DNA of 64,000 nucleotides from Amphibacillus cookii (GTDB lineage Bacteria > Bacillota > Bacilli > Bacillales > Amphibacillaceae). Both the position numbers and the translations under genes were made by a program. The notes under the pieces are model-generated. The model made no database searches. It saw only the letters and a program-made list of their open reading frames with translations, and was not told the origin of the DNA. Positions 36,141-43,436 of the stretch are shown here, piece after piece. Each line of letters starts with the position of its first letter. Positions within the stretch are counted from its first letter, which is position 1. Where the stretch lies: NCBI RefSeq assembly GCF_016908375.1, contig NZ_JAFBDS010000009.1, positions 124,001-188,000 of the forward strand, written 5' to 3'.

Positions 36141-36198
36141 AGACACTGTATAATGATTCGATTGTCAAATTATCAATGACATTGCGGTTACCCAGGAA

Positions 36199-36282
36199 AT
36201 AAAACAAACCTTCAATCAATGGGCGGATTTGTTCTTTCACCACTGATTGGTTTTTGAGTGAATCAGAGCATCAGATATGTCC
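36199..36282 (-). repeat. interspersed repeat, copy 7 (partial)
   Basis: ATAAAACAAACCTTCAATCA, CCACTGATTGG, TGAGTGAATCAG and GATATGTCC: the second hairpin and the start of the first. The outer TTTATCACAG end is missing. Confidence 0.8.
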
Positions 36283-36336
36283 CAGTGTGCTTATTACTAG
36301 AGTGAACGTATCGACTCAATCCACCTATTTCTTTTA

Positions 36337-36378
36337 CCCTTTTGATTTAATTTGTTCAATAAAAGGGTATTTTTATTA
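36337..36378 (+). terminator. hairpin with T-run
   Basis: TACCCTTTT and AAAAGGGTA separated by 17 bases and followed by TTTTTATT, just outside the left end of the Tn3-family element. It may be the original terminator of the DUF2584 gene. Confidence 0.5.
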
Positions 36379-36510
36379 TTACACTACATGGGGTACCGTC
36401 AGGAAAATGCGGATTTACAACGCTAAGCCTATTTTCTTGACGATTCTACCGTTTTTAACAACGTTAAGAAAGTTTCAGTGGTCTTAGAGAATCTAATGAG
36501 ACCACTTTCT

Positions 36511-36772
36511 CTAGTTAAAATGGTATTCACCTAATAAATTGATATGTTCCCAGCCTAAAGGTGACATATGATTTAATAAGTTTTCATTAAAACAACCTGT
36601 CCGTTTTTGATATTCAACTGCTTTTGTTAGATGTAGGGTATTCCAGATACTGATGGCATTAATAATTATGTTTAATGCACTGGCTCTTTGTAATGATGCT
36701 GTATGGTTCGTTCCCTAAGCTCTCCTTGTTTTCCGAAGAAAATAGCTCTTGCCAGTCCATTCATGGCTTCTC
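36511..36772 (-). pseudogene. tnpA: Tn3-family transposase, C-terminal remnant
   Basis: On the minus strand the C-terminal end of a DDE transposase is readable: MNGLARAIFFGKQGELRER, then after a frameshift RASALNIIINAISIWNTLHL and HMSPLGWEHINLLGEYHF, stopping at 36511. These are the most conserved C-terminal motifs of Tn3 transposases, and the stop lies near the inverted repeat, as is usual. About 90% of the gene is gone; the remnant is fused to the resolvase at about 36770. Confidence 0.85.
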
Positions 36773-36949
36773 GCCAAAATCCTTCAAGACAATTTCAGCA
36801 ATTAAACGAAATCGGTATGGATATTATTTTTGAAGAAAAAGTTTCTGGTGGAACAATTAGAGCGAGATCTTATCCGTTTGCGTCAACGTGAAGGGATTGA
36901 GCTAGCTAAGAAAGAAGGAAAGTTTAAGGGTCGTTTAAAGAAGTATCAT

Positions 36950-37336
36950 AAAAATCAGGTTCTTTGTCAAATGATGTTGGTGAGAATTATTGCCGATTTT
37001 ATAAGTGAATGTTTGTTTGATTAGGTGCATTTTGGGCTGATTTCGATTCAATAGATCTTAACTTAGCTATCTACACGTAAATTCATACGGGTTCGGTCAG
37101 GAAGTGATGAGACTCCTGCAGGAATAGCACGAGCTGAAGATCCACTCATGTGCGCGTTTTGTGCGCACATGAGTTAGCTGAAGCCGTGCCTGCGGAAAGC
37201 GAATCACTGGATGACCGAACCCATTGCTATTTTTAGAGAAATAGAAAAGACGTTAACGATAGTCTACCCCATTACACAAACGCATGAAATGGAGAATTCC
37301 CTTCACCAACGTCAAATAGTATACAACCAAAAATCA
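36950..37336. mobile_element. 371-bp ISL3-like remnant inside the resolvase, with 8-bp duplication
   Basis: The insert (36958-37328) begins GGTTCTTTGTCAAATGATGT and, read from the right end, GGTTGTATACTATTTGACGT; both continue TGGTGA. It is flanked by AAAAATCA on both sides (36950-36957 and 37329-37336), the 8-bp duplication typical of ISL3 elements. No transposase is left. A 134-bp palindromic element is nested inside. Confidence 0.75.
37089..37222. repeat. 134-bp palindromic MITE-like element
   Basis: Ends are the perfect inverted repeats GGGTTCGGTCA (37089-37099) and TGACCGAACCC (37212-37222). The inside, GACTCCTGCAGGAATAGCAC with GAGCTGAAGA and GCCTGCGGAAAGCGAATCAC, is of a repeat type I have seen scattered in many Bacillaceae genomes. 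The centre is a strong hairpin, ACTCATGTGCGC/GTGCGCACATGAGT. Confidence 0.75.
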
Positions 37337-37572
37337 TGCAGGAATGAATTATCCAGTAAAGCTATATAAAGAAGGTGGTATGACTGTAAATCAAATTTGC
37401 GAAATTACTAATGTATCTAAGGCTTCATTATATAGAAGGCTATCGAAAGGAAACAATAGTTTGTCCTGATTCTATCAAAAGGTGTATTTTTTTCACCAAC
37501 ATTTTTAGGCATGAAATGTCGGCAATTATTATCTATTTTGTTTTAAAGTAAATATTGAAAGGGAGTAAACTT

Positions 37573-38418
37573 ATGGATTGGCTAGAAAGAATGAACAATG
37601 CGTTAAACTACATTGAAAATAGCCTGGATGAAAAAATAGACTACAAAGAGATTGCAAAAGCAGCTAATTGTTCTGAGTTTCATTTTTCAAGAATGTTCTC
37701 TTCAATCTCAGGTGTATCGCTATCAGAATATATTAGACGAAGACGATTAACACTCGCAGCATTTGAAATTCAAAAAAGTGATATTCGGATAATCGATGTA
37801 GCAATTAAATATGGTTATGTTTCTTCTGACACTTTCTCACGTGCTTTTCAAAAAATGCATGGAGTAACCCCTTCCAATGCTCGTAATAGAGGGGTACAGT
37901 TAAAAGCCTTTCCCAGAATTTCCTTTCAAATTTCTATTAAAGGAGATATCGAGATGGATTACAGAATTGAAAACCTTGATTTTGAATTAAAAATTGTTGG
38001 AAAAAGTAAGCCAGTAAAAACAAACAGAGCATTTAAAACAATCCCTACGCTTTGGAACACTGCGAAAAAAGATGGATTCATGCAAGAACTAGTAGATATG
38101 TCATGGAAAAATCCAAAATGCACGCTTGAAAGTCTTCTGGGGGTTTGCGGAAAAGAAGCCGCCATAACAGATGAAGAGTTTTCCTATTTCATGGGCGTAA
38201 GATACGATGGGGAATCCCCAGCAAATATGGAGACGCTTATTATTCCCGCAAGTACATGGGCAGTTTTTCCGAACATAGTAGATGCATGGAAACGTTTATA
38301 TTCCGAGTGGGTCCCTACCTCCGAGTATGAACTTGCAAATTTACCGTGTATAGAATGTTATTACGGTCCGAAGCATAAACCAAGACACGAACTCTGGGTT
38401 CCTGTTATCCCGAAGTAA
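37573..38418 (+). CDS. AraC-family regulator with GyrI-like effector domain (transposon cargo)
   Basis: A 281-residue regulator. Two helix-turn-helix motifs of the AraC type occupy residues about 1-105 (SEFHFSRMFSSISGVSLSEY; DTFSRAFQKMHGVTPS), followed by a GyrI-like small-molecule-binding domain (about 120-281) with the typical end LPCIECYYGP. Such proteins sense hydrophobic drugs or related ligands and activate transcription. ATG 37573 has GGGAG upstream; TTG 37555 is less likely. It is the only intact gene in the Tn3-family element. No target gene is beside it. Confidence 0.85.
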   Translation: MDWLERMNNALNYIENSLDEKIDYKEIAKAANCSEFHFSRMFSSISGVSLSEYIRRRRLTLAAFEIQKSDIRIIDVAIKYGYVSSDTFSRAFQKMHGVTPSNARNRGVQLKAFPRISFQISIKGDIEMDYRIENLDFELKIVGKSKPVKTNRAFKTIPTLWNTAKKDGFMQELVDMSWKNPKCTLESLLGVCGKEAAITDEEFSYFMGVRYDGESPANMETLIIPASTWAVFPNIVDAWKRLYSEWVPTSEYELANLPCIECYYGPKHKPRHELWVPVIPK

Positions 38419-38670
38419 ATTACATATTCAGTGATAAAATGCTGTTTATGGAGTAACGAAAGTAAGAGCCGAATTTCTCAATTTAGGTGATGGGAAATCA
38501 GACTTTTTATATTGGAATTTCCTTATCGTTATAAATCCGCATTTTTTCTGACGCTACCACTACATATAAACATAAACTCATCATACTTTCTAATCATTGA
38601 CATACTAAATGTCCTATGCTAGATTTTAAAAATGCAAAGAACTATTACAAAATTAAGGAGTGACAGTGAT

Positions 38671-39756
38671 ATGGGAAGAGGTGGAGGATCTGGTAAACGA
38701 GGGGGTTCTTCCGGTGGCGGTCGAGGAGGCGGAGGTTCCGGTAAACGGGGCGGTTCTTTCGGTGGTGGCCGAGGAGGCGGCGGTCGAAGTCGTGTTGGCA
38801 ACTCGTTTGGACCAGGTAAGAAAAGAGGAGGCGCTCAGCCTTCTGCAAGCAGACCTAGAGGCGGTGGCTATCGACCAAGAACAGGCGGATTCTATGGCAG
38901 ACCTTTTTATCGTCGACCATGGCGACGAAGAGGTTATTATGGCGCACCTGGGTGTGGTGGATCGGGTTGTGGTTTTATTGTTATTATTATTTTTGTTCTA
39001 TTAGGATTAATGTTTTTTTCATCTATTCCTAATTTTTTCTTGAATTTCAATAATGGTTTTTCTAGTAACCTATTCTCAAGTAATATAACGCAATCCACTG
39101 TAGAAAGAGAAGCTCTACCGGCCGGATCTGTAGACGAAACAGACTACTACACCGACAATCCAGGTTGGATTGACAATGACACGGTAATGACCGATGGGCT
39201 CCGTCATTTTTATAATGAGACAGGTGTTCAACCACATGTTTACATAGCTGACGAAATAGATGGAAGTAAAAACCCGTCAGACACAGAAATAGAAGAATAC
39301 AGCCATCATTTATATGACCAATTATTCACGGATGAAGCGCATCTATTATTAATATTCTTTGAACCTCGAGAAAACGAATATATGACTTACTATGTGGTGG
39401 GATCACAAGCAAGAAGTGTTATTGATAACGAAGCAGCAAATATTTTGCTTGATTATGTTGATCGTTATTACTATGATAAGAATTTCACAGATGCAGAATT
39501 TTTCAGTCGTTCATTCCAGCAGACAGCTGATCGAATAATGGAAGTCACACGTTCACCGTGGATTACGGTTTGGATACTTATTGCTATCGTGACGCTTATC
39601 TTTATTTTATTCAAATGGTGGAAGCATAAGCAAAAGCAAAAAAATAAAGAAGCGAAACAAACTGAAGAAATGTTAAATAAACCTTTAGATACTTTTGGAA
39701 GTAGTGAAGCAGATGACTTAGCTAAAAACTATAAGCAAGACACCAAAGAAGATTAA
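38671..39756 (+). CDS. Gly/Arg-repeat membrane protein with a TPM-like extracellular domain
   Basis: 361 residues from ATG 38671 (AAGGAG upstream). The first 105 residues are almost only Gly, Arg, Ser and Lys, including two 16-residue tandem repeats GSGKRGGSxGGGRGGG. A transmembrane helix (about 110-135) follows, then an extracytoplasmic domain (about 170-295) whose layout (VYIADEI, EEYSHHLYDQLF, HLLLIFFEPREN, YVVGSQA) resembles TPM domains, a second helix (about 303-320) and a basic/acidic cytoplasmic tail. Topology puts both termini inside. The RGG-rich cytoplasmic tail could bind RNA, DNA or phospholipid; this is inference. Confidence 0.6.
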   Translation: MGRGGGSGKRGGSSGGGRGGGGSGKRGGSFGGGRGGGGRSRVGNSFGPGKKRGGAQPSASRPRGGGYRPRTGGFYGRPFYRRPWRRRGYYGAPGCGGSGCGFIVIIIFVLLGLMFFSSIPNFFLNFNNGFSSNLFSSNITQSTVEREALPAGSVDETDYYTDNPGWIDNDTVMTDGLRHFYNETGVQPHVYIADEIDGSKNPSDTEIEEYSHHLYDQLFTDEAHLLLIFFEPRENEYMTYYVVGSQARSVIDNEAANILLDYVDRYYYDKNFTDAEFFSRSFQQTADRIMEVTRSPWITVWILIAIVTLIFILFKWWKHKQKQKNKEAKQTEEMLNKPLDTFGSSEADDLAKNYKQDTKED

Positions 39757-40167
39757 AGCACGGTGATTCGGAGCACTGAGTGAAACACAGCAAGAAACGA
39801 TAACTATCCAATCGTTGGGGAGGAAATAATGTGCATCCTTTTAGATAGACAGTTTGAAACATGAAGAGCTGTCTACCTAAAGAGGGTGTACTTTTTTGTG
39901 TTTCAACGTACGTACGCCAGACTAAAATAGAAAAGCACGACAGTCTATTTTGAGACAATCTTTTATGGTCGTTTTTCTGTGATCAAGCTACTCGTGGTTC
40001 GTGATTATCAGTCTGGTCAATATGTGTTATGTGTTTCTGGATATATGGCTCTAAAACACCACAGTTTAGTGCTACAAATAATCTTGCGCTTTTATTGGTC
40101 TTGAATCACAATTTTATCTGCCCAGCGTAAGCTATTTAATGAGAAGCAAAGAAAAGAGGGGAATAAA
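39757..40167. other. gene-free stretch with a long hairpin
   Basis: 411 bp between the TPM-like gene and the yqfQ-like gene. Apart from the terminator at 39831-39897 and a smaller AACGAT/ATCGTT hairpin (39796-39817) I see no gene, no complete repeat copy and no insertion sequence ends. A broken minus-strand reading with several stops (39900-40120) might be a gene relic but matches nothing I know. Confidence 0.4.
39831..39897 (+). terminator. long imperfect hairpin terminator
   Basis: GTGCATCCTTTTAGATAGAC (39831 on) pairs with GTCTACCTAAAGAGGGTGTAC (39871-39891) and is followed by six T. It probably ends the TPM-like gene. An 11-codon frame with a good ribosome binding site (ATG 39829) lies in its left arm. 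Confidence 0.6.
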
Positions 40168-40710
40168 ATGAAACAAATGCCTCCTAACTATACAAGCGGT
40201 TATCCTTTTAATCAAACCTTTCAAGCCGCTCCCTGGATGTCCAATATGCCAAATATCCAACAACCCTATATGATGGCTCAAGCCGCACCTAAAACAGGTC
40301 TTGCGGGTCTACTTCAAAAATTCATCCCCGCTGGTGGCAACTTAACACAAACACTTGATCAATTACAAAATGTTTTAAAGATGACTCAATCCTTTGCGCC
40401 AACACTTCAACAATACGGACCATTGTTAAAGAATTTACCTAGTATGCTAGCGCTGATGAAGGAATTTAATGAGAGTGACGAATCAGCTGATCAGTCTACT
40501 GATGAAACAACCAACAAGGATAGTGAGTCAAGTGATTTAGCAGATATCCTAGCAGTCGAAGATGACAATCAACAACAAGATCATGAAGTGAAGATAGAAT
40601 CAGATGATCAAATTAAAGAGACAACTAATCATTCAAAAAATTTATATCGTATCGAAACATTAGTAGAGCAAAATCAAAATGAATATCATAAACCGAAGCT
40701 CTATATTTGA
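40168..40710 (+). CDS. VrrA/YqfQ family protein
   Basis: 180 residues. A Pro/Gln/Asn-rich start is followed by the YqfQ core LDQLQNVLKMTQSFAPTLQQ and YGPLLKNLPSMLALMKEF (about residues 72-108), then a low-complexity acidic Ser/Asp/Gln segment (115-155). The family is linked to spores by expression in Bacillus, but its role is unknown. AGAGGGG precedes the ATG. Confidence 0.75.
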   Translation: MKQMPPNYTSGYPFNQTFQAAPWMSNMPNIQQPYMMAQAAPKTGLAGLLQKFIPAGGNLTQTLDQLQNVLKMTQSFAPTLQQYGPLLKNLPSMLALMKEFNESDESADQSTDETTNKDSESSDLADILAVEDDNQQQDHEVKIESDDQIKETTNHSKNLYRIETLVEQNQNEYHKPKLYI

Positions 40711-40769
40711 TAATCATTGTAATCACCTTTAAAATAGATGGTATGACACATAAGTGAGGAGATATCAAT

Positions 40770-41738
40770 TTGGTACATTTAGATCAAACGCTAGCTACAT
40801 TCGCAGGAGGATGTTTTTGGTGTATGGTGGAGCCTTTCGATCAACAACCAGGTATTATATCTGTTGTGTCTGGCTATACTGGCGGACATAAGGAGCATCC
40901 AACTTATGAAGAAGTTTGTTCAGATACAACGGGGCATTATGAAGCTGTCCAAATCACATATGATCCTAATATATTCCCCTATGAAAAATTAGTGAATATT
41001 TTTTGGCAGCAAATTGACCCTACTGATAGGGGAGGACAATTTAATGATAGAGGCGTATCCTATAAGACGGCCATTTTTTATCACAATAGCGAACAAAAAG
41101 AAATAGCGGAAGCTTCTAAAAAAGCTCTAAGTCAATCAAATAAATTTGATCAACCTATTGTAACTGAAATTTTACCGGCAAAAACGTTTTATCGAGCAGA
41201 AGAGAAACATCAAAATTATTATCAAAAAAACAGCTTCCATTATCACTTATATAAACAAGGTTCTGGTCGAGAAGACTTCATCAGAAAACATTGGAAACCT
41301 TCCTACTCTAAGGAAGAATTAAAATCCAAATTAACATCACTTCAATACCATGTTACTCAAGAAAACGGTACAGAAAAACCGTTTCAAAATGATTACTATG
41401 CAACTGAAGATGAAGGGATTTATGTTGATATTGTTAGTGGAGAACCCTTGTTTTCTTCATTAGACAAATATGATGCTGGGTGTGGGTGGCCAAGCTTTAC
41501 GAAACCAATTAATCGCAATGAAATTGAAGAATCACTTGATACGTCTCACGGTATGAGACGTATTGAGGTAAGAAGTAAAGGTGCAAATAGTCATTTAGGA
41601 CATGTATTTGATGATGGCCCTTCTGAATATGGCAGCATGCGTTATTGCATTAACTCAGCTGCTTTAAGGTTTATTCCAAAAGAACAATTAGAAGCTGAAG
41701 GTTATGGGGTATATAAGCAACTATTTAATGAATCATAA
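40770..41738 (+). CDS. msrAB: bifunctional methionine sulfoxide reductase MsrA/MsrB
   Basis: A fusion that repairs both S- and R-methionine sulfoxides in proteins. MsrA: GGCFWC with the nucleophile Cys15. Msr[17 protein letters not shown] and [11 protein letters not shown] with catalytic Cys293. The MsrB part lacks the usual zinc-binding CxxC before LFSS, so it is the zinc-free form. The TTG start has GAGGAG upstream. 322 residues is normal for the fusion. Confidence 0.94.
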   Translation: MVHLDQTLATFAGGCFWCMVEPFDQQPGIISVVSGYTGGHKEHPTYEEVCSDTTGHYEAVQITYDPNIFPYEKLVNIFWQQIDPTDRGGQFNDRGVSYKTAIFYHNSEQKEIAEASKKALSQSNKFDQPIVTEILPAKTFYRAEEKHQNYYQKNSFHYHLYKQGSGREDFIRKHWKPSYSKEELKSKLTSLQYHVTQENGTEKPFQNDYYATEDEGIYVDIVSGEPLFSSLDKYDAGCGWPSFTKPINRNEIEESLDTSHGMRRIEVRSKGANSHLGHVFDDGPSEYGSMRYCINSAALRFIPKEQLEAEGYGVYKQLFNES

Positions 41739-41747
41739 CACTAAAAA

Positions 41748-41787
41748 ACACGAAGAGGAGAATGAAGGTTCGTTTTATCTTCGTGTT
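41748..41787 (+). terminator. hairpin after msrAB with a repeat end in its loop
   Basis: AACACGAAGA and TCTTCGTGTT form a perfect 10-bp stem. The loop is AATGAAGGTTCGTTTTA, the 3' end of the interspersed repeat family. No clear T-run follows. Confidence 0.5.
41761..41778 (+). repeat. interspersed repeat, copy 8 (3' end fragment)
   Basis: Only AATGAAGGTTCGTTTTAT, the terminal 18 bases of the family, is present. Confidence 0.5.
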
Positions 41788-41913
41788 AACCAATAATAAC
41801 CCTTTTACACAGCATGATTTGAACTTTTTTATATACAATGGTTATTTTTTTTGTAGAAACGTGCTAAAATATAAGATAAGTTTAATAGGATAGGAAATGG
41901 GAGGAAAAATACC

Positions 41914-42123
41914 TTGATCCACACATATTGGGAAGAAAAAGAAACCATTAAACAAATAAAATGTGTCCATACCGATGCTAAAAAATTTGTTGTTAACCAT
42001 ATGTTAACACCAGAAAAGATATATGATGTCAAAAATGAAACGGACGAGTTTTACTTTATTATTGACAATTCAAATCGTGTTGGTGGGTTTCGAAAGACAT
42101 ATTTTACTGAGGAATTCAAATAA
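41914..42123 (+). CDS. DUF6501 family protein
   Basis: A 69-residue soluble protein with the family landmarks TYWEEKETIKQIKCVHT, YDVKNETDEFYFIIDNS and VGGFRKTYF. Likely a small beta-rich fold. TTG start with GGGAGGAAA upstream. Found in many Bacillaceae; function unknown. Confidence 0.72.
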   Translation: MIHTYWEEKETIKQIKCVHTDAKKFVVNHMLTPEKIYDVKNETDEFYFIIDNSNRVGGFRKTYFTEEFK

Positions 42124-42193
42124 TAATGGCCTAATATCAGCATTATATGATATATAAACCTATAGACTCTTAGCCTAATTAGGAGATGATCCA

Positions 42194-42739
42194 ATGAAAA
42201 AGCTCATCCTTATCCGACATTGTCAAGCAGAAGGTCAACATAAAGATTCTCCTTTGACGAATAATGGCGTTAATCAAGCAAGACGATTAGCAGAATTCTT
42301 AAATTCAAAGGGACTAAAATTGGATAGGATTATTTCTAGTCCATATATGAGAGCTGTTGAAACCATAAGGCCTTATGCAAGGCAAAATAAGATCGAAATT
42401 GAAACAGACTCTCGATTACAAGAACGTATCTTAAGTGATCAGCCTGTCGATGACTGGTTTGATGTTGTTGAGACATCATTTAAAGATATGGATTATCGAC
42501 TACCTGGTGGCGAGTCATCTAATGATGCATTACAACGCGGGCTTGAAGTTATTAAAGAAGCAGTGGAAGATCCAAACCATCAACAAATTGCGATGGTGAC
42601 TCACGGTAACTTACTTATGCTCCTGCTCTCTCAGTTTGAGGAGGGCTATGGTTTTACACAATGGCGATTATTAAAAAATCCTGATATTTTTATTATTGAA
42701 CATGAGCAAGACTTTTATCAACTTCAACATATTTGGTAG
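42194..42739 (+). CDS. histidine phosphatase (phosphoglycerate mutase-like) family protein
   Basis: 181 residues with the phosphohistidine motif LIRHCQAEG (His9; the usual RHG is RHC here), SSPYMRAVETIRPY with the phosphate-binding Arg, the Glu/Asp region LPGGESS, and the second catalytic His in MVTHGNLLMLLL. It hydrolyses a phosphate ester; the substrate cannot be inferred. Its end overlaps the frame before the ferredoxin gene, 32 bp away. Confidence 0.85.
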   Translation: MKKLILIRHCQAEGQHKDSPLTNNGVNQARRLAEFLNSKGLKLDRIISSPYMRAVETIRPYARQNKIEIETDSRLQERILSDQPVDDWFDVVETSFKDMDYRLPGGESSNDALQRGLEVIKEAVEDPNHQQIAMVTHGNLLMLLLSQFEEGYGFTQWRLLKNPDIFIIEHEQDFYQLQHIW

Positions 42740-42771
42740 AAGAACTTTACTATTTTGAGGAGGCATTTAGA

Positions 42772-43011
42772 TTGGCATTTGTTATAACCTCTCCATGTAT
42801 TGGAGAAAAAGCTGGGGAATGTGAAGAGGTGTGCCCTGTTGATTGTATAGAAGAAGGAGACGATATGTTTTATATTGATCCTGATATTTGTATTGACTGT
42901 GGTGCTTGTGAAGCGGTTTGTCCTGTTGAAGCTATTTTTATGGAAGATGAAGTCCCAGAAGAAGAGCATGAATACATTGCATTAAACCGTCGTTTTTTTG
43001 AAGAAAAATAA
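42772..43011 (+). CDS. ferredoxin with two iron-sulfur clusters
   Basis: 79 residues. Cys9, Cys17, Cys21 and Cys25 in the first motif (C-x7-C-x3-CP) and Cys40, Cys43, Cys46, Cys50 in the second (C-x2-C-x2-C-x3-CP) suit a 7Fe or 8Fe ferredoxin. The tail MEDEVPEEE is strongly acidic. The TTG start at 42772 has GAGGAGG upstream; the longer frame begins inside the phosphatase gene. Electron partner unknown. Confidence 0.88.
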   Translation: MAFVITSPCIGEKAGECEEVCPVDCIEEGDDMFYIDPDICIDCGACEAVCPVEAIFMEDEVPEEEHEYIALNRRFFEEK

Positions 43012-43018
43012 AATAGAG

Positions 43019-43055
43019 AGTCGTGTATTTATTTAATAATTACACGACTTTTTTG
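43019..43055. terminator. bidirectional terminator between ferredoxin and acylphosphatase
   Basis: AGTCGTGTA (43019-43027) and TACACGACT (43041-43049), followed by TTTTTTG on the plus strand. Confidence 0.8.
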
Positions 43056-43070
43056 ATTTTAAAAGTAAAA

Positions 43071-43352
43071 TCAGTAGACCACATCAAAGGACTGATACGC
43101 TTTAAGCTCTTCAGAAATATTCAGATCAACATCTTCAACTTTAGCAGATGGGCTTGGCCCGGCTTTAATCGCATCAATAAATTGATATAACTTATCCACT
43201 TCGCCCTCGCCTTCAATTTCAACGGTATCATCAGGCAAATTTTTCACCCAACCGCATACCCCTATTTCCTTCGCTTTCATTTGCGTGGTATATCGAAAAC
43301 CAACGCCTTGAACCCTGCCTGAAATAATCATATGAGCGCGTAAACGGGACAT
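43071..43352 (-). CDS. acyP: acylphosphatase
   Basis: A 93-residue ferredoxin-like fold enzyme that hydrolyses acyl phosphates. The active-site Arg20 is in GRVQGVGFR and Asn38 in VKNLPDDTVE. Start ATG with GGAGTGA upstream. Monocistronic and convergent with the ferredoxin gene. Confidence 0.93.
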   Translation of the reverse strand: MSRLRAHMIISGRVQGVGFRYTTQMKAKEIGVCGWVKNLPDDTVEIEGEGEVDKLYQFIDAIKAGPSPSAKVEDVDLNISEELKAYQSFDVVY

Positions 43353-43436
43353 ATCAGATCACTCCTTCATTTATTTATCTATATATTTCGTACCCTAGTT
43401 CATATTATACTAAACACATATAAGGAGGACATCACT

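Larger units (their letters stand above)
36773..37470 (+). pseudogene. tnpR: Tn3-type resolvase, disrupted
   Basis: Three pieces of a serine recombinase. SRQNPSRQFQQLNEIGMDII and FEEKVSG (about 36775-36849) is the N-terminal catalytic part without the serine-bearing start. ERDLIRLRQREGIELAKKEG and KFKGRLKKYHKN follow after a frameshift and an internal deletion. KNHAGMNYPVKLYKEGGMTV with the helix-turn-helix EITNVSKASLYRRLSKGNN (about 37329-37466) lies beyond a 371-bp insertion. Removing that insertion with one copy of its duplication restores the reading frame exactly. Confidence 0.85.
36384..38565. mobile_element. decayed Tn3-family transposon (Tn1546-type ends) with target duplication
   Basis: The left end (36389 on) reads GGGGTACCGTCAGGAAAATG and continues CGGATTTACAACGCTAAG, one base from the 38-bp Tn1546 inverted repeat as I remember it. 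The right end (38523-38560), read inward on the minus strand, is GTGGTAGCGTCAGAAAAAAT then GCGGATTTATAACGATAAG. The flanks are TACAT on both sides (36384-36388 and 38561-38565), the 5-bp duplication Tn3 elements make. Inside are a tnpA remnant, a broken resolvase and an intact AraC/GyrI regulator. It is not mobile by itself. Confidence 0.85.

Noticed and set aside
36124..36152. Palindrome TATACAGTGTC/GACACTGTATA at the end of the DUF2584 gene as a terminator
   Set aside because: The stem is good but is not followed by a T-run; a better hairpin with T-run lies at 36337-36378, so I did not list it as a separate terminator.
38619..38801. Minus-strand proline/arginine-rich reading frame
   Set aside because: It is the mirror of the Gly/Arg repeats of the plus-strand gene at 38671, with no ribosome binding site.
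39829..39864. 11-codon frame with a good ribosome binding site before a terminator hairpin, resembling a leader peptide
   Set aside because: No runs of a regulatory amino acid, and the downstream gene is 300 bp away behind the terminator; more likely part of the hairpin arm.
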